Shown one piece after another: positions 45,614-53,259 of a stretch of 64,000 nt of DNA. Made by a program: the position numbers and the translations under genes. The notes under the pieces were generated by a model that was not told the DNA's origin, did no database searches, and worked only from the letters and a program-made list of their open reading frames with translations. Within the stretch, counting starts at the first letter, position 1. Each line of letters opens with the position of its first letter. Source of the stretch: JAAYXS01 sp964550375 (GTDB lineage: Bacteria; Planctomycetota; Phycisphaerae; UBA1845; Fen-1342); assembly GCA_964550375.1 (NCBI GenBank), contig CAZJYX010000021.1, positions 1 to 64,000 of the forward strand. The letters are read 5' to 3'.

Positions 45614-46315
45614 ATGCCGTACCGCAACCTCAGCCTGGACCAGCTCGCCCGCCACCTCGGGATGGATGCGCGCCTGGTGCGGCGCTGGGCGGAGCGCGGC
45701 CGGCTGCCGGGTGCGATGGTCCAGGGTGAATGGCGCTTCAACCGCGCGCAATTGCTGGATTGGCTGCAGCGCGAGATCCACAGCCTGGACCAGGAACACA
45801 TCAGCAACCTCGAGCGGGCAATGTCGGATGGCAGCGACGACCAGGTGCTGGGGGAGCTCCTGTCGCAAGAGGCCATCGACATGCAGCTTCCGGCGCGCTC
45901 GCGTGCCTCGGTCCTGAGCGAGCTCGTGCGGCTAGCGGAACGCACCGGGCTGGTCTATGACGCGGAGACACTGCTGGCGTCCGTCGTGGACCGCGAGAAC
46001 CTGCACTCGACCGCCCTGCCGGGCGGGCTCGCCATTCCGCACCCGCGGCGTCCGCTGCCGTACGCCACCGCCGAACCGATGGTCTGCCTGGCAAGGGTGC
46101 CGGCCGGCATTCCGTTCGGCGCGCCGGATGGTCGGCTAACGGACCTGTTCTTCCTGGTGTGCAGCCACGAGGAACGGCAACACCTCTGTGTGCTGGCGCG
46201 GCTGGCACTGATGCTTACGACCAACCTACCCGCCGCCCTGCGTGAAGCGGAGTCCTCCGAGCAGGCCCTGGCCCTGATGCTGACCAGCGAGCTGGGCGTC
46301 GTTTCGCGCCGTTAA
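45614..46315 (+). CDS. Helix-turn-helix/PTS EIIA (PtsN-like) fusion protein
   Basis: 233 residues. The N-terminal ~55 residues form an excisionase/MerR-like helix-turn-helix (LSLDQLARHLGMDARLVRRW, then WRFNRAQLLDWL). After a linker, residues ~97-233 are a PTS EIIA domain of the fructose/nitrogen (PtsN) type with RENLHSTALPGGLAIPHPR; His143 is the phosphorylatable histidine. Without a membrane PTS permease nearby, it is likely a regulator that senses phosphorylation state rather than a sugar transporter part. The domain order (DNA-binding domain plus EIIA) recurs in planctomycetes. It lies directly upstream of nrfHA, which it might control; this is inference from position. Confidence 0.85.
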   Translation: MPYRNLSLDQLARHLGMDARLVRRWAERGRLPGAMVQGEWRFNRAQLLDWLQREIHSLDQEHISNLERAMSDGSDDQVLGELLSQEAIDMQLPARSRASVLSELVRLAERTGLVYDAETLLASVVDRENLHSTALPGGLAIPHPRRPLPYATAEPMVCLARVPAGIPFGAPDGRLTDLFFLVCSHEERQHLCVLARLALMLTTNLPAALREAESSEQALALMLTSELGVVSRR

Positions 46316-46416
46316 GCACCCCCCTGCCGGGCCGGTCCGAAGCCGAGTTGTGTAACGGCGCCGGCTGGAATACGCTGCCGCTAGAAGACACGGCCACAAA
46401 ACGGCAAGGGTCTGGC

Positions 46417-46956
46417 ATGTCCGTACCCAACAGCACCGACATGGCGCGGCCGGCAGCGGCCGGGAAGCCCGCACAGGATGCACTGCGGCGGCGGTTGCTC
46501 GCACAGATTGGCGTCCTGCCGCTGGTCGTGGCGCTACTGCTCGGCATGCTGGGCGGACTGGGGCTCTTTACGTTCGGCTACGGCCAGGGGCTGTCGTACT
46601 TATCCGATGATCCGGCGGCGTGCGCCAACTGCCACGTGATGCAGGACCACTACGACTCCTGGCAGGCCTCGTCGCACCGGCACGTTGCCGTGTGCAACGA
46701 CTGCCACCTCTCGAATCACGCGATCGGGAGGTGGGTCGTGAAGGCCGACAACGGCTTCTTCCATTCACTGGCCTTCACGACGGGTGATTTCCCCGAGCCG
46801 ATTCGCATCAAGCCGCGAAACCAGGTCGTCGCGCAGAACGCGTGCATCGCCTGCCACGGCGAGTTCGTCAATGAGATGCTGCCCATACAGCCGGGCGGGG
46901 ACATGCTGCGTTGCGTGCATTGCCATAGCGACGTGGGGCACGCTCACCGGCCGTAG
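46417..46956 (+). CDS. nrfH: Cytochrome c nitrite reductase small subunit (NrfH/NapC family)
   Basis: 179 residues from ATG 46417 with AAGGG six bases upstream. One transmembrane helix (~30-55) anchors a periplasmic domain with four CxxCH haem sites: CANCH 69-73, CNDCH 93-97, CIACH 143-147 and CVHCH 166-170. NrfH oxidises menaquinol in the membrane and delivers electrons to NrfA, which is encoded 43 bases downstream. The pair forms the membrane-bound complex of dissimilatory nitrite reduction to ammonium. The N-terminal ~25 residues before the helix are poorly conserved. Confidence 0.92.
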   Translation: MSVPNSTDMARPAAAGKPAQDALRRRLLAQIGVLPLVVALLLGMLGGLGLFTFGYGQGLSYLSDDPAACANCHVMQDHYDSWQASSHRHVAVCNDCHLSNHAIGRWVVKADNGFFHSLAFTTGDFPEPIRIKPRNQVVAQNACIACHGEFVNEMLPIQPGGDMLRCVHCHSDVGHAHRP

Positions 46957-46999
46957 GCGCCGCCGACCAGATACGGTCTTCCAGGCACGGAGAACCGCG

Positions 47000-48658
47000 A
47001 TGAGTGAACTAAGAAACACGAGAAAGACATCCGCTGATGCCGGCAACACGGCAGGTCGGCGGCCGCTGCTGCTCGTAACGGTGCTGCTCGTGGCAGCGCT
47101 CGCGACGGTGGCGGTGACGTTCACGCTCGTCACGATGGTCGAGCACAAGCAGGATGCGCGAACGCCGTTCCTGCCTTTGATCGAGCTGAACGAGGTCAGC
47201 GTCGATCCGGCGCTGTGGAAGATCAACTGGCCGCACCACTTCGAGCAGTACCGGGCGACGGCGGGCAACGAGTTCTACGGCGGGTCGTCGGCCATGCCGC
47301 AAAGCAAGCTCGATCAAAGCCCGTGGCTCAAACGCTTGTACGCCGGCTACGCGTTCAGCATCGATTACCGGGAAGCGCGCGGGCACGCTTACATGCTCTA
47401 CGACCAGGTCGTAACCGAGCGGGTAAACAAGCGTCCGCAGGCCGGCGCGTGTCTGCACTGCCACGCCTCAACGACCGTGCTGTATCGCCAGGCCGGACTT
47501 CAGGCGCTGGGCCGGCCGCACGACGAGGCCGCGCTGGCGGCGGAATTCAACATGCCGGCGGTAATCCGCGGTTTCCAGGAGCTGAGCCGCAAGCCGTACT
47601 TCGAGGTCCTCGAACTGCTGACGCACGTGCCGGACGGTACCGGACCGGACAGCCCGTTGATCTTTGACGCGCCGCCGGTGGGCGGATTCCAGCCGGAGCG
47701 GATGCCCGAGGGCGACTTCGCGATGAGCCAGGCGCACCCGGTCAGTTGCATCGACTGTCACGACCCACGGACGATGGCGGTGCGGATCACGCGGCCCGGC
47801 TTCATGCTCGGCATCGCCGCCCTGGCCGCCAGCGCTGAGCCCGTGCCGCACATGCCCAGCGTCGAGCGTTGGCGGCGCGGCGACCGCAAGCAACCCTACG
47901 ACCCGAACGCGCTGGCCACCCGGCAGGAGATGCGTTCGTTCGTGTGCGGCCAGTGTCACGTGGAGTATTACTGCGCAGCCGAGGACACGCTGACCTTCCC
48001 GTGGAGCCACGGACTCAAGGTCGAGCAGTTGGAGCGCGTCTGGGAAGAGCACGTCTTTCCGAGCGGCACGCCCTTCCAGGACTTCAAGCACGGCGAAACG
48101 GGCGCGCGCATGTTCAAGGCGCAGCATCCGGAGTTCGAGCTGTGGAGCCAGGGTGTGCACGCGCGCGCGGGCGTCAGTTGCGCGGACTGCCACATGCCCT
48201 ATGAGCGCGTCGGCGCCATGAAGCTCAGCAACCACACGGTGCGCAGTCCGCTGGAGAATCTCCGCAGCGCCTGCCAGACATGCCATAACGTTACGGAGCA
48301 GGAGCTGCACAGCCGCGTGCTGGAGATTCAGGGTCGCACCGTCGCGCTTAAGGAACGCGCGGCGACGGCGATGACGGATATGCTTGACGCGATTCTGGAA
48401 GCCACGGCCGCCGGCGCGGACGCGGAGACACTCGCGGAGGTATTCGTTCTGCAGCGCCGCTCGATGTGGCGGCTGGACTACATCGTCAGCGAGAACTCCA
48501 AGGGCTTTCACGCGCCGCAGGAGGCCGCACGCATCCTGGCCGAATCGATCGACTACAGCCGGCGCGCCCAGGCGCTGGCGCTGCGTCTGCGCGCGCCCGA
48601 GGCCCCGGACACCGGCGACCTGCCAGTGACTCCCATCCGCGGCGTCACGGACAAATGA
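47000..48658 (+). CDS. nrfA: Ammonia-forming cytochrome c nitrite reductase, catalytic subunit
   Basis: 552 residues from ATG 47000 (GGAG seven bases upstream); the open frame begins much earlier but overlaps nrfH out of frame. A single N-terminal helix (~21-46) serves as anchor or uncleaved signal. Five haem-binding motifs: CLHCH 151-155, CIDCH 250-254, CGQCH 316-320, CADCH 394-398 and CQTCH 425-429, with HVEYYC after the third and KLSNHTVRSPL downstream, as in NrfA. The first site, which in E. coli is the CxxCK catalytic haem, is CxxCH here, placing it in the CxxCH subgroup. It reduces nitrite to ammonium by six electrons in the periplasm. Confidence 0.93.
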   Translation: MSELRNTRKTSADAGNTAGRRPLLLVTVLLVAALATVAVTFTLVTMVEHKQDARTPFLPLIELNEVSVDPALWKINWPHHFEQYRATAGNEFYGGSSAMPQSKLDQSPWLKRLYAGYAFSIDYREARGHAYMLYDQVVTERVNKRPQAGACLHCHASTTVLYRQAGLQALGRPHDEAALAAEFNMPAVIRGFQELSRKPYFEVLELLTHVPDGTGPDSPLIFDAPPVGGFQPERMPEGDFAMSQAHPVSCIDCHDPRTMAVRITRPGFMLGIAALAASAEPVPHMPSVERWRRGDRKQPYDPNALATRQEMRSFVCGQCHVEYYCAAEDTLTFPWSHGLKVEQLERVWEEHVFPSGTPFQDFKHGETGARMFKAQHPEFELWSQGVHARAGVSCADCHMPYERVGAMKLSNHTVRSPLENLRSACQTCHNVTEQELHSRVLEIQGRTVALKERAATAMTDMLDAILEATAAGADAETLAEVFVLQRRSMWRLDYIVSENSKGFHAPQEAARILAESIDYSRRAQALALRLRAPEAPDTGDLPVTPIRGVTDK

Positions 48659-48877
48659 GTTGTGTCGCCACACGCTTCCGGACCGCGCGCCGCGCTTCCT
48701 GCCGGAAAAGACCCGGCACTGGCATGCGATACACGGCTATCCGACCGGTCCGGTGCACGTGGCGCCGGAGACAACCAAGGTCGCGCGTTGCAGATCATTG
48801 AGGTAGTCGCCGGTCTGCTAGTCATCCTCGTGGGGCTGGCATCCCGGCGGTGCCGCGAGGCTCAACCAATCGCCCGA

Positions 48878-48895
48878 ATGTGCGGGACCGCACAT
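48878..48895. terminator. Perfect short palindrome
   Basis: ATGTGCGG-GA-CCGCACAT, an 8-bp stem directly before a second hairpin, in the region between convergent genes. Confidence 0.35.
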
Positions 48896-48900
48896 GACAG

Positions 48901-48932
48901 CGGCGTCCACCCTTGCCGGTAGGTGGACGCCG
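48901..48932. terminator. Bidirectional terminator hairpin
   Basis: CGGCGTCCACC (48901-48911), 10-nt loop, GGTGGACGCCG (48922-48932): an 11-bp perfect stem between the convergent nrfA and anti-sigma genes. Confidence 0.55.
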
Positions 48933-48967
48933 TACCTCATAACAGCCGCTCTTCCGCAGCCGTATGC

Positions 48968-50356
48968 CTACTTCTCGCCGCGTAGCGTTTCCACGCGCAG
49001 GTCGCCGTAGATCACGCGAACCTGGCCGTCAGCCAGTCGCCACCGCACGAGCACTGCGTCAGAGTCAGCGTCGGTCACGCGGTCGCCGAAGTACTCCGGC
49101 TCATGTCCCTCCTTGATGAGCTTGCGGTAGTACATGCAGCCGCCGGCGATCTCCAGGCCAAGCTGCGTGACCCCTGCCATGCCCAGCTCGTCAAACTTGG
49201 CCAGGGCCGCGGGGGTCAGGAGCGAATGGATCTCCGCCAGCGTGGACACGCCGTCCAGGGACGTGGGGTAGCGTCCGCCGCTCACGTCGCGAATCCGCTG
49301 CAGGGCGTTGAGCAGCGCGTCCTCGGTAGGTCGGGTCAGTCGGGCGTCGATCTTCGTGAAGTGCGCCGGAATGTCCGGCTCAAACAAACGCGGCTCCAGC
49401 GGAACATCCCATTCGAACTGATCGTAGACCATCTTCAGCGGGGCGTCCTGCGTGGGGATTGGCGTGCTGAGCATCATCCTGGCCGGCCGGCGGGTCTGCT
49501 CATCCACCCACAGCTCGGCGTATGCCGACGCTTCGCCACCCTGCTTCGGCGGCGCGAATCCCAGCTTCGCGCCGGGAATGCGGTAACCGATGGCGACCCG
49601 GCCGTCGATGTTCTGCGGACCCAGTTCCGTCGCGTCATGGTCGGTGAGTTCCCGCAGGGCCTCGACGAACGCGCTCGGGCTCTGCTCGGTTACGTCCAAG
49701 CCCGCCAACTCACTGACGTCCAGCTCCATCCAGGTCTGCGTCACCGGCTGGACCAGGATTAGCGGCTCGCCGGCGCGGGCATAATGCTGCGCCACGAGCA
49801 TGCCGTTAACGTGCATGTCGGAGCGGGCGCCGTGCTCCTCAGAGATTCGCAGCGTGCCCGCGCCGGAGATCTTCACGCCGTGCATTTCGAGCGATTCCGG
49901 CAACGTTATGCGACAGACTATGGTCTGAGCTTGTTTGATATGCGCCAAGGCCGCGGCGAAGGCACTGCGCTGTGCTCCGGGTGAGAGCAGCATGATGAGC
50001 GCCGCCACGATGCAGGCCGCCGGCACCAGCACGGCCGCCGCCCGGCGTGTCGCCGTCTTGTTCATACTCATTACGGTGTCTCCCAGGCGGTGCCAGCCAA
50101 GCACGAGTCGCACCATTCCGGTAGAGCGGGGCAACTCGGCCGGCAGGGCCGCCAGCAGTTGTTCACGCAACTGGTCGTGCTCGCGATCGAACGTCTCGTA
50201 CACGCGGACGCGGTCGGCGTGGTCCCGGCGGGCCGCGGCGAGAGCTTCCCGGCAGCCGGCGCACGTGTGGGCGTGCGCCAGCATCCGCTCGCTCTGCTCA
50301 TCCTCAAGCAGCCCTATCGCCAGCATGTCCCAATCATTTGCCGACCGGCAGTTCAC
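48968..50356 (-). CDS. Anti-sigma factor with zinc-finger-like N-terminus and membrane helix
   Basis: 462 residues from GTG 50356; AGGAGGTG lies just upstream and the start overlaps the stop of the ECF region-4 frame (GTGA), showing translational coupling. The N-terminal HAHTCAGC (His28/His30, Cys32, Cys35) fits the zinc-binding anti-sigma domain (ZAS) that holds an ECF sigma factor. One transmembrane helix (~106-125) leads to a long periplasmic domain with LolA/DUF2092-like beta strands. It would release its sigma factor upon an envelope signal. The partner sigma gene is frameshifted, so the system may be inactive or the sequence has an error. Confidence 0.75.
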   Translation of the reverse strand: MNCRSANDWDMLAIGLLEDEQSERMLAHAHTCAGCREALAAARRDHADRVRVYETFDREHDQLREQLLAALPAELPRSTGMVRLVLGWHRLGDTVMSMNKTATRRAAAVLVPAACIVAALIMLLSPGAQRSAFAAALAHIKQAQTIVCRITLPESLEMHGVKISGAGTLRISEEHGARSDMHVNGMLVAQHYARAGEPLILVQPVTQTWMELDVSELAGLDVTEQSPSAFVEALRELTDHDATELGPQNIDGRVAIGYRIPGAKLGFAPPKQGGEASAYAELWVDEQTRRPARMMLSTPIPTQDAPLKMVYDQFEWDVPLEPRLFEPDIPAHFTKIDARLTRPTEDALLNALQRIRDVSGGRYPTSLDGVSTLAEIHSLLTPAALAKFDELGMAGVTQLGLEIAGGCMYYRKLIKEGHEPEYFGDRVTDADSDAVLVRWRLADGQVRVIYGDLRVETLRGEK

Positions 50357-50658
50357 CGGGACACCTCCTGCCTCTGCGCCACGCGCCGCAGGCGTTCACA
50401 CGCGGATGCCAGTGCGCGATAGAATCCTGATCTTGACAGGCCCAGCACCTTGCGGGCCTCCTCGGCGTCACGCTCTTGCAGATAAAAGGCGTGCAGGGCA
50501 AGACGCTCCTTCTCCGTCAGCCCGGCGGCTGACGCTGCTTCCGGTCTTGTCAGCCCGGCGATCTGATCGCGCAGGTCAACCAGCCGCTGCTCCGGCGACG
50601 CGGCCGCTACCGGCGCGTGCTGCTGCTGAGCGGTCAGCTCTGCCAGGCCACGCCTCAC
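50353..50658 (-). CDS. C-terminal part (region 4) of a frameshifted ECF sigma factor
   Basis: 101 codons. LTEKERLALHAFYLQERDAEEA followed by the helix-turn-helix LGLSRSGFYRALASACERLRR is sigma region 4, which binds the -35 element (I break the string only for legibility: LTEKERLALHAF, YLQERDAEEARKV, LGLSRSGFYRAL). Its upstream partner frame (region 2) ends out of phase by one base near 50660-50690. The stop overlaps the start of the anti-sigma gene. Alone it lacks core-binding region 2. Confidence 0.75.
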   Translation of the reverse strand: MRRGLAELTAQQQHAPVAAASPEQRLVDLRDQIAGLTRPEAASAAGLTEKERLALHAFYLQERDAEEARKVLGLSRSGFYRALASACERLRRVAQRQEVSR

Positions 50659-50926
50659 GACCCTTCGCGCGGCGCCACTCCCGGCACACGTGCCGGGTGA
50701 TTCCGATGAGCCAGAACGTGAAGCGATCCGGGTCGTGCAGCCGCCCCAGGTTCTTATAGGCCCTCATGAAGGCCTCTTGCGCCAGGTCGGCCGCGGTCTG
50801 GAGGCGGCGGGTCTCGTCATAACAGATCGCCCGCACCAGCCTGGCGCGCCGGTCGTACAACTCCGCGAACGCGGCCCGATCGCCGTTTAGCACACCGCGG
50901 ACCAGGGTTCCGTCGCTCGCCGGCAC
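50576..50926 (-). CDS. N-terminal part (region 2) of a frameshifted ECF sigma factor
   Basis: From GTG 50926 with GGAGG seven bases upstream (an ATG at 50956 is also in frame). Sigma region 2 is intact: GDRAAFAELYDRRARLV, then DLAQEAFMRAYKNLGRL and FTFWLIGITRHVCREW, which binds core polymerase and the -10 element. Beyond WRRAKGR the frame degenerates into an arginine/alanine-rich tail, while region 4 continues in the frame shifted by one base. A single-base insertion near the GGGTCGTGAG segment would explain it. Either a disabled gene, a sequence error or a programmed shift. Confidence 0.75.
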   Translation of the reverse strand: MPASDGTLVRGVLNGDRAAFAELYDRRARLVRAICYDETRRLQTAADLAQEAFMRAYKNLGRLHDPDRFTFWLIGITRHVCREWRRAKGREAWPGRADRSAAARAGSGRVAGAAAG

Positions 50927-51148
50927 AGGGCAGCCTCCAGTCAGGTTGATGGCCATCTCGTCGTACTAGTGGCCCCGGCGCGCTGTTTGTCCAGTGGAAA
51001 ATTCGGATTCCCCCAGCGCGCAACCCGACCCTTCTCCAGCCACTGACCGAGAATGACGCCCGCGCCGCCGGACGTCGACTTCCCCGTTCAGCAGCGAGCG
51101 GTATAATCGCTGTCGCATGTCCGCTATTCTCGCAAACGGAGGCTGATG

Positions 51149-51409
51149 ATGGCTGAGCAGCTAATCGGGAGAGTAACGCACTACTTCGGGAAGGCGGGGG
51201 TGGCGGCGATCGAGATCAGCGCCGGCGAGCTCCATGTTGGCGACACGATCCACGTCAAAGGCCACACCACTGATTTCGCGCAAACGGTTGACTCGATACA
51301 GATCGACCGTCAACCCGTCGAGGTCGCCAAGGTCGGCGACGCAATTGGCATCCGCGTGCCGGAGCACGCCCGCGAACACGACGACGTGTACAAGGTGCTG
51401 CCCGATTAG
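51149..51409 (+). CDS. Small EF-Tu domain-2-like beta-barrel protein
   Basis: 86 residues from ATG 51149, six bases after GGAGG (51138-51142); the ATG at 51146 would be too close. The whole protein is one beta barrel of the translation-factor domain 2 type: IGRVTHYFGKAGVAAIEI, GDTIHVKGHTTDF, and VGDAIGIRVPEH. It has no GTPase domain. Such stand-alone proteins are widespread and annotated as elongation-factor-like; the biochemical role is unknown. It forms its own short transcription unit. Confidence 0.75.
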   Translation: MAEQLIGRVTHYFGKAGVAAIEISAGELHVGDTIHVKGHTTDFAQTVDSIQIDRQPVEVAKVGDAIGIRVPEHAREHDDVYKVLPD

Positions 51410-51512
51410 CCAGCCGCGTTGACCCGTGATCGCGACGTGACTGGGCCGGCGCGCTGTCGCAGCCAGCCGTGCACCACCGTGGACGAAGACCGCCTTGCCC
51501 GTCCCGCAGAGG

Positions 51513-52064
51513 CTAGCGCTGCTCCGGTGGCAGCGGCTGGAAGCACACCGCACAGCGCGGCTCGTACTCCGCCGGCCCCCCCACCATGTTCGCATCCCGC
51601 ACCGGGACCATGCGCTGCGAATATCGCGCCGGCCGCCCGCACACGCGGCACGGCACATGCAACACTTCGACCGCGTCTGCCAGCTCCTTCAACTCGGGCA
51701 GCGGGGTGAACGGGTGCCCCCAGGCGTCGTGATCGATTCCGGCGACGATCACCTGTTGGCCGCCGTCGCGGAGCGTCGTGCACACGGCGATCAGCGCGAC
51801 GCCGAAGAACTGGGCTTCGTCGATGCCGATCACGTCGCACGCCGCCGAGCGCTGCACAATCTCGCCGGCGTCGCCGACGGCGACGGCTTCGTGGCGCCGG
51901 CCGTCGTGCGTGGCGAGGTGACAAGAGTCGTAGCGGGTATCGAGCACGTGCTTGAATGCCGTGGTCCGCAGCCCGCGGCTGGACGCCGCCGCCAGCCGTT
52001 CAATCAGCCGGGCCGTCTTGCCGGAAAACATGCAGCCGCAGACGACCTCGATCCGTCCGGCCAT
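51513..52064 (-). CDS. tdk: Thymidine kinase
   Basis: 183 residues. Walker A GCMFSGKTARLIERL near the N-terminus, the DEAQFF segment (Walker B and catalytic Glu), and the C-terminal lid with two zinc-cysteine pairs CRVC and CAVC, and the thymidine-binding VGGPAEYEPRC loop. It phosphorylates thymidine with ATP in the salvage pathway. It begins three bases after the btpA stop and is probably co-transcribed. Confidence 0.94.
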   Translation of the reverse strand: MAGRIEVVCGCMFSGKTARLIERLAAASSRGLRTTAFKHVLDTRYDSCHLATHDGRRHEAVAVGDAGEIVQRSAACDVIGIDEAQFFGVALIAVCTTLRDGGQQVIVAGIDHDAWGHPFTPLPELKELADAVEVLHVPCRVCGRPARYSQRMVPVRDANMVGGPAEYEPRCAVCFQPLPPEQR

Positions 52065-52067
52065 TCG

Positions 52068-52889
52068 CTAGCCCGCCCGCGCGGCGCGCAGCCGCTTCAC
52101 TGCCGCCGCAAGTCGTGCCACGCGCTCGGCGTCCAATTCGTTCGACCACAGCCCCGCCACCTTCAGATATGACCCTACGATGAATACGTCGGCGTGCGAC
52201 CAGAGCGCCGGCAGATTCTCGGGCGTCACGCCGGAGCCAACGCAGACCGGCACGCCCATTGCCGACCGCACCGCGGCCAAGTCCTCCGCGGCCGTTGGCT
52301 GCCCGGTCGCGCGGCCGGTCACGACCACGGCGTCGGCACCAAAGAACCCGGCGGTCTGGGCCGCCTCGGCCAGTGGAATGTCCGCCGTGATGGCGTGGCT
52401 GGAGTGCTTCTTCTTGATATCCGCCATGATCGCGATGCCGTCGGCGCCGATCTGCCGGCGATAGCGCAACAGCGGCCCGGCTTCCGCATCAGCCATCAGA
52501 CCCTCGTCCGCCACGTGCGCGTACGCGAAGTTCTCAACGCGAACGAACTGCGCCCCGCAGGCCTGCGCCACCGCCAGCGCGGCGCGGTTGGCCGCCGCGA
52601 GTATTTGCACGCCGAGGGGCAGCGGGCCGGCGCAGCGAACGGCCAGCCCCACTGCGGTCATGGCGGCGATGATTTCCGGGCCGACCTCCCCTTTCAGATA
52701 AGGCACGTCGTGCATGTTCTCGATCAGCAGACCGTCGCAGCCGGCCTCCGTCAGCACCCGGGCTTCACGGACGGCCTGTTCCACCACTGCCGCAAGCGGC
52801 CCGGTCCAGCGCGGCGTGCCCGGCAGCGGGCGAACGTGGATCATGGCTACAAGGGCCTTCTGCTTTCCAAACAAGTGCTGCACGAGCAT
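52068..52889 (-). CDS. BtpA/SgcQ-family TIM-barrel protein
   Basis: 273 residues. Family landmarks are ALVAMIHVRPLPGTP, EAGCDGLLIENMHDVPYL, AQFVRVENFAYAHVADEG and VCVGSGVTPENL near the end. In cyanobacteria BtpA is a thylakoid protein needed for photosystem I; in other bacteria the family (TIM barrel, close to phosphate-binding barrels) is of unknown catalytic function and often near sugar or nucleoside genes, as with thymidine kinase here. The catalytic role is unproven. Confidence 0.85.
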   Translation of the reverse strand: MLVQHLFGKQKALVAMIHVRPLPGTPRWTGPLAAVVEQAVREARVLTEAGCDGLLIENMHDVPYLKGEVGPEIIAAMTAVGLAVRCAGPLPLGVQILAAANRAALAVAQACGAQFVRVENFAYAHVADEGLMADAEAGPLLRYRRQIGADGIAIMADIKKKHSSHAITADIPLAEAAQTAGFFGADAVVVTGRATGQPTAAEDLAAVRSAMGVPVCVGSGVTPENLPALWSHADVFIVGSYLKVAGLWSNELDAERVARLAAAVKRLRAARAG

Positions 52890-53259
52890 CGTTCACCCTC
52901 GAGCCCGCGCCGCCCCGGGCAACCGGTGGCCGCGCATGTCAGCGCGGGCGTATCGTGGCAGCCTAATACGCCGGTCCGGGACCGCAAGTGCGATTGGAGC
53001 GTTGCGGAGTGGTAACGCCCGTCAACGTGGTCCGATAACCGCGAAGGCCATGGGCAGGAACGAACATTGGGCCGTGGGCTGGCCGAAGAATCTCTCGTAG
53101 CCGCACTGTGTCTCGCCGTTGCACGGTCCGTCCGGTTTGGCGACAATCCGTCGCCGCTGCAATTGCGCGGCGGATCAGCCGTATAAGGAATGGATGGGAG
53201 CTGCGCCCGGCCAGCAGTGCTTGCAGCTAAGTAACTCTTTTGACAGAGGTTACGCAACA
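52890..53259. other. Divergent intergenic region between btpA and the pilus ATPase gene
   Basis: 370 bases. A TATAAG element (53182-53187) could be the -10 of the ATPase gene, but the -35 region is poor. Nothing else is recognisable. Confidence 0.35.

Larger units (their letters stand above)
48659..48967. other. Convergent intergenic region with two hairpins
   Basis: About 310 bases between nrfA and the anti-sigma gene. Besides the hairpins listed separately, no gene or other signal is recognised; short frames inside lack homology. Confidence 0.4.

Noticed and set aside
46784..46999. N-terminal extension of the NrfA frame
   Set aside because: Overlaps nrfH in another frame and lacks homology; a good ribosome site lies before 47000.
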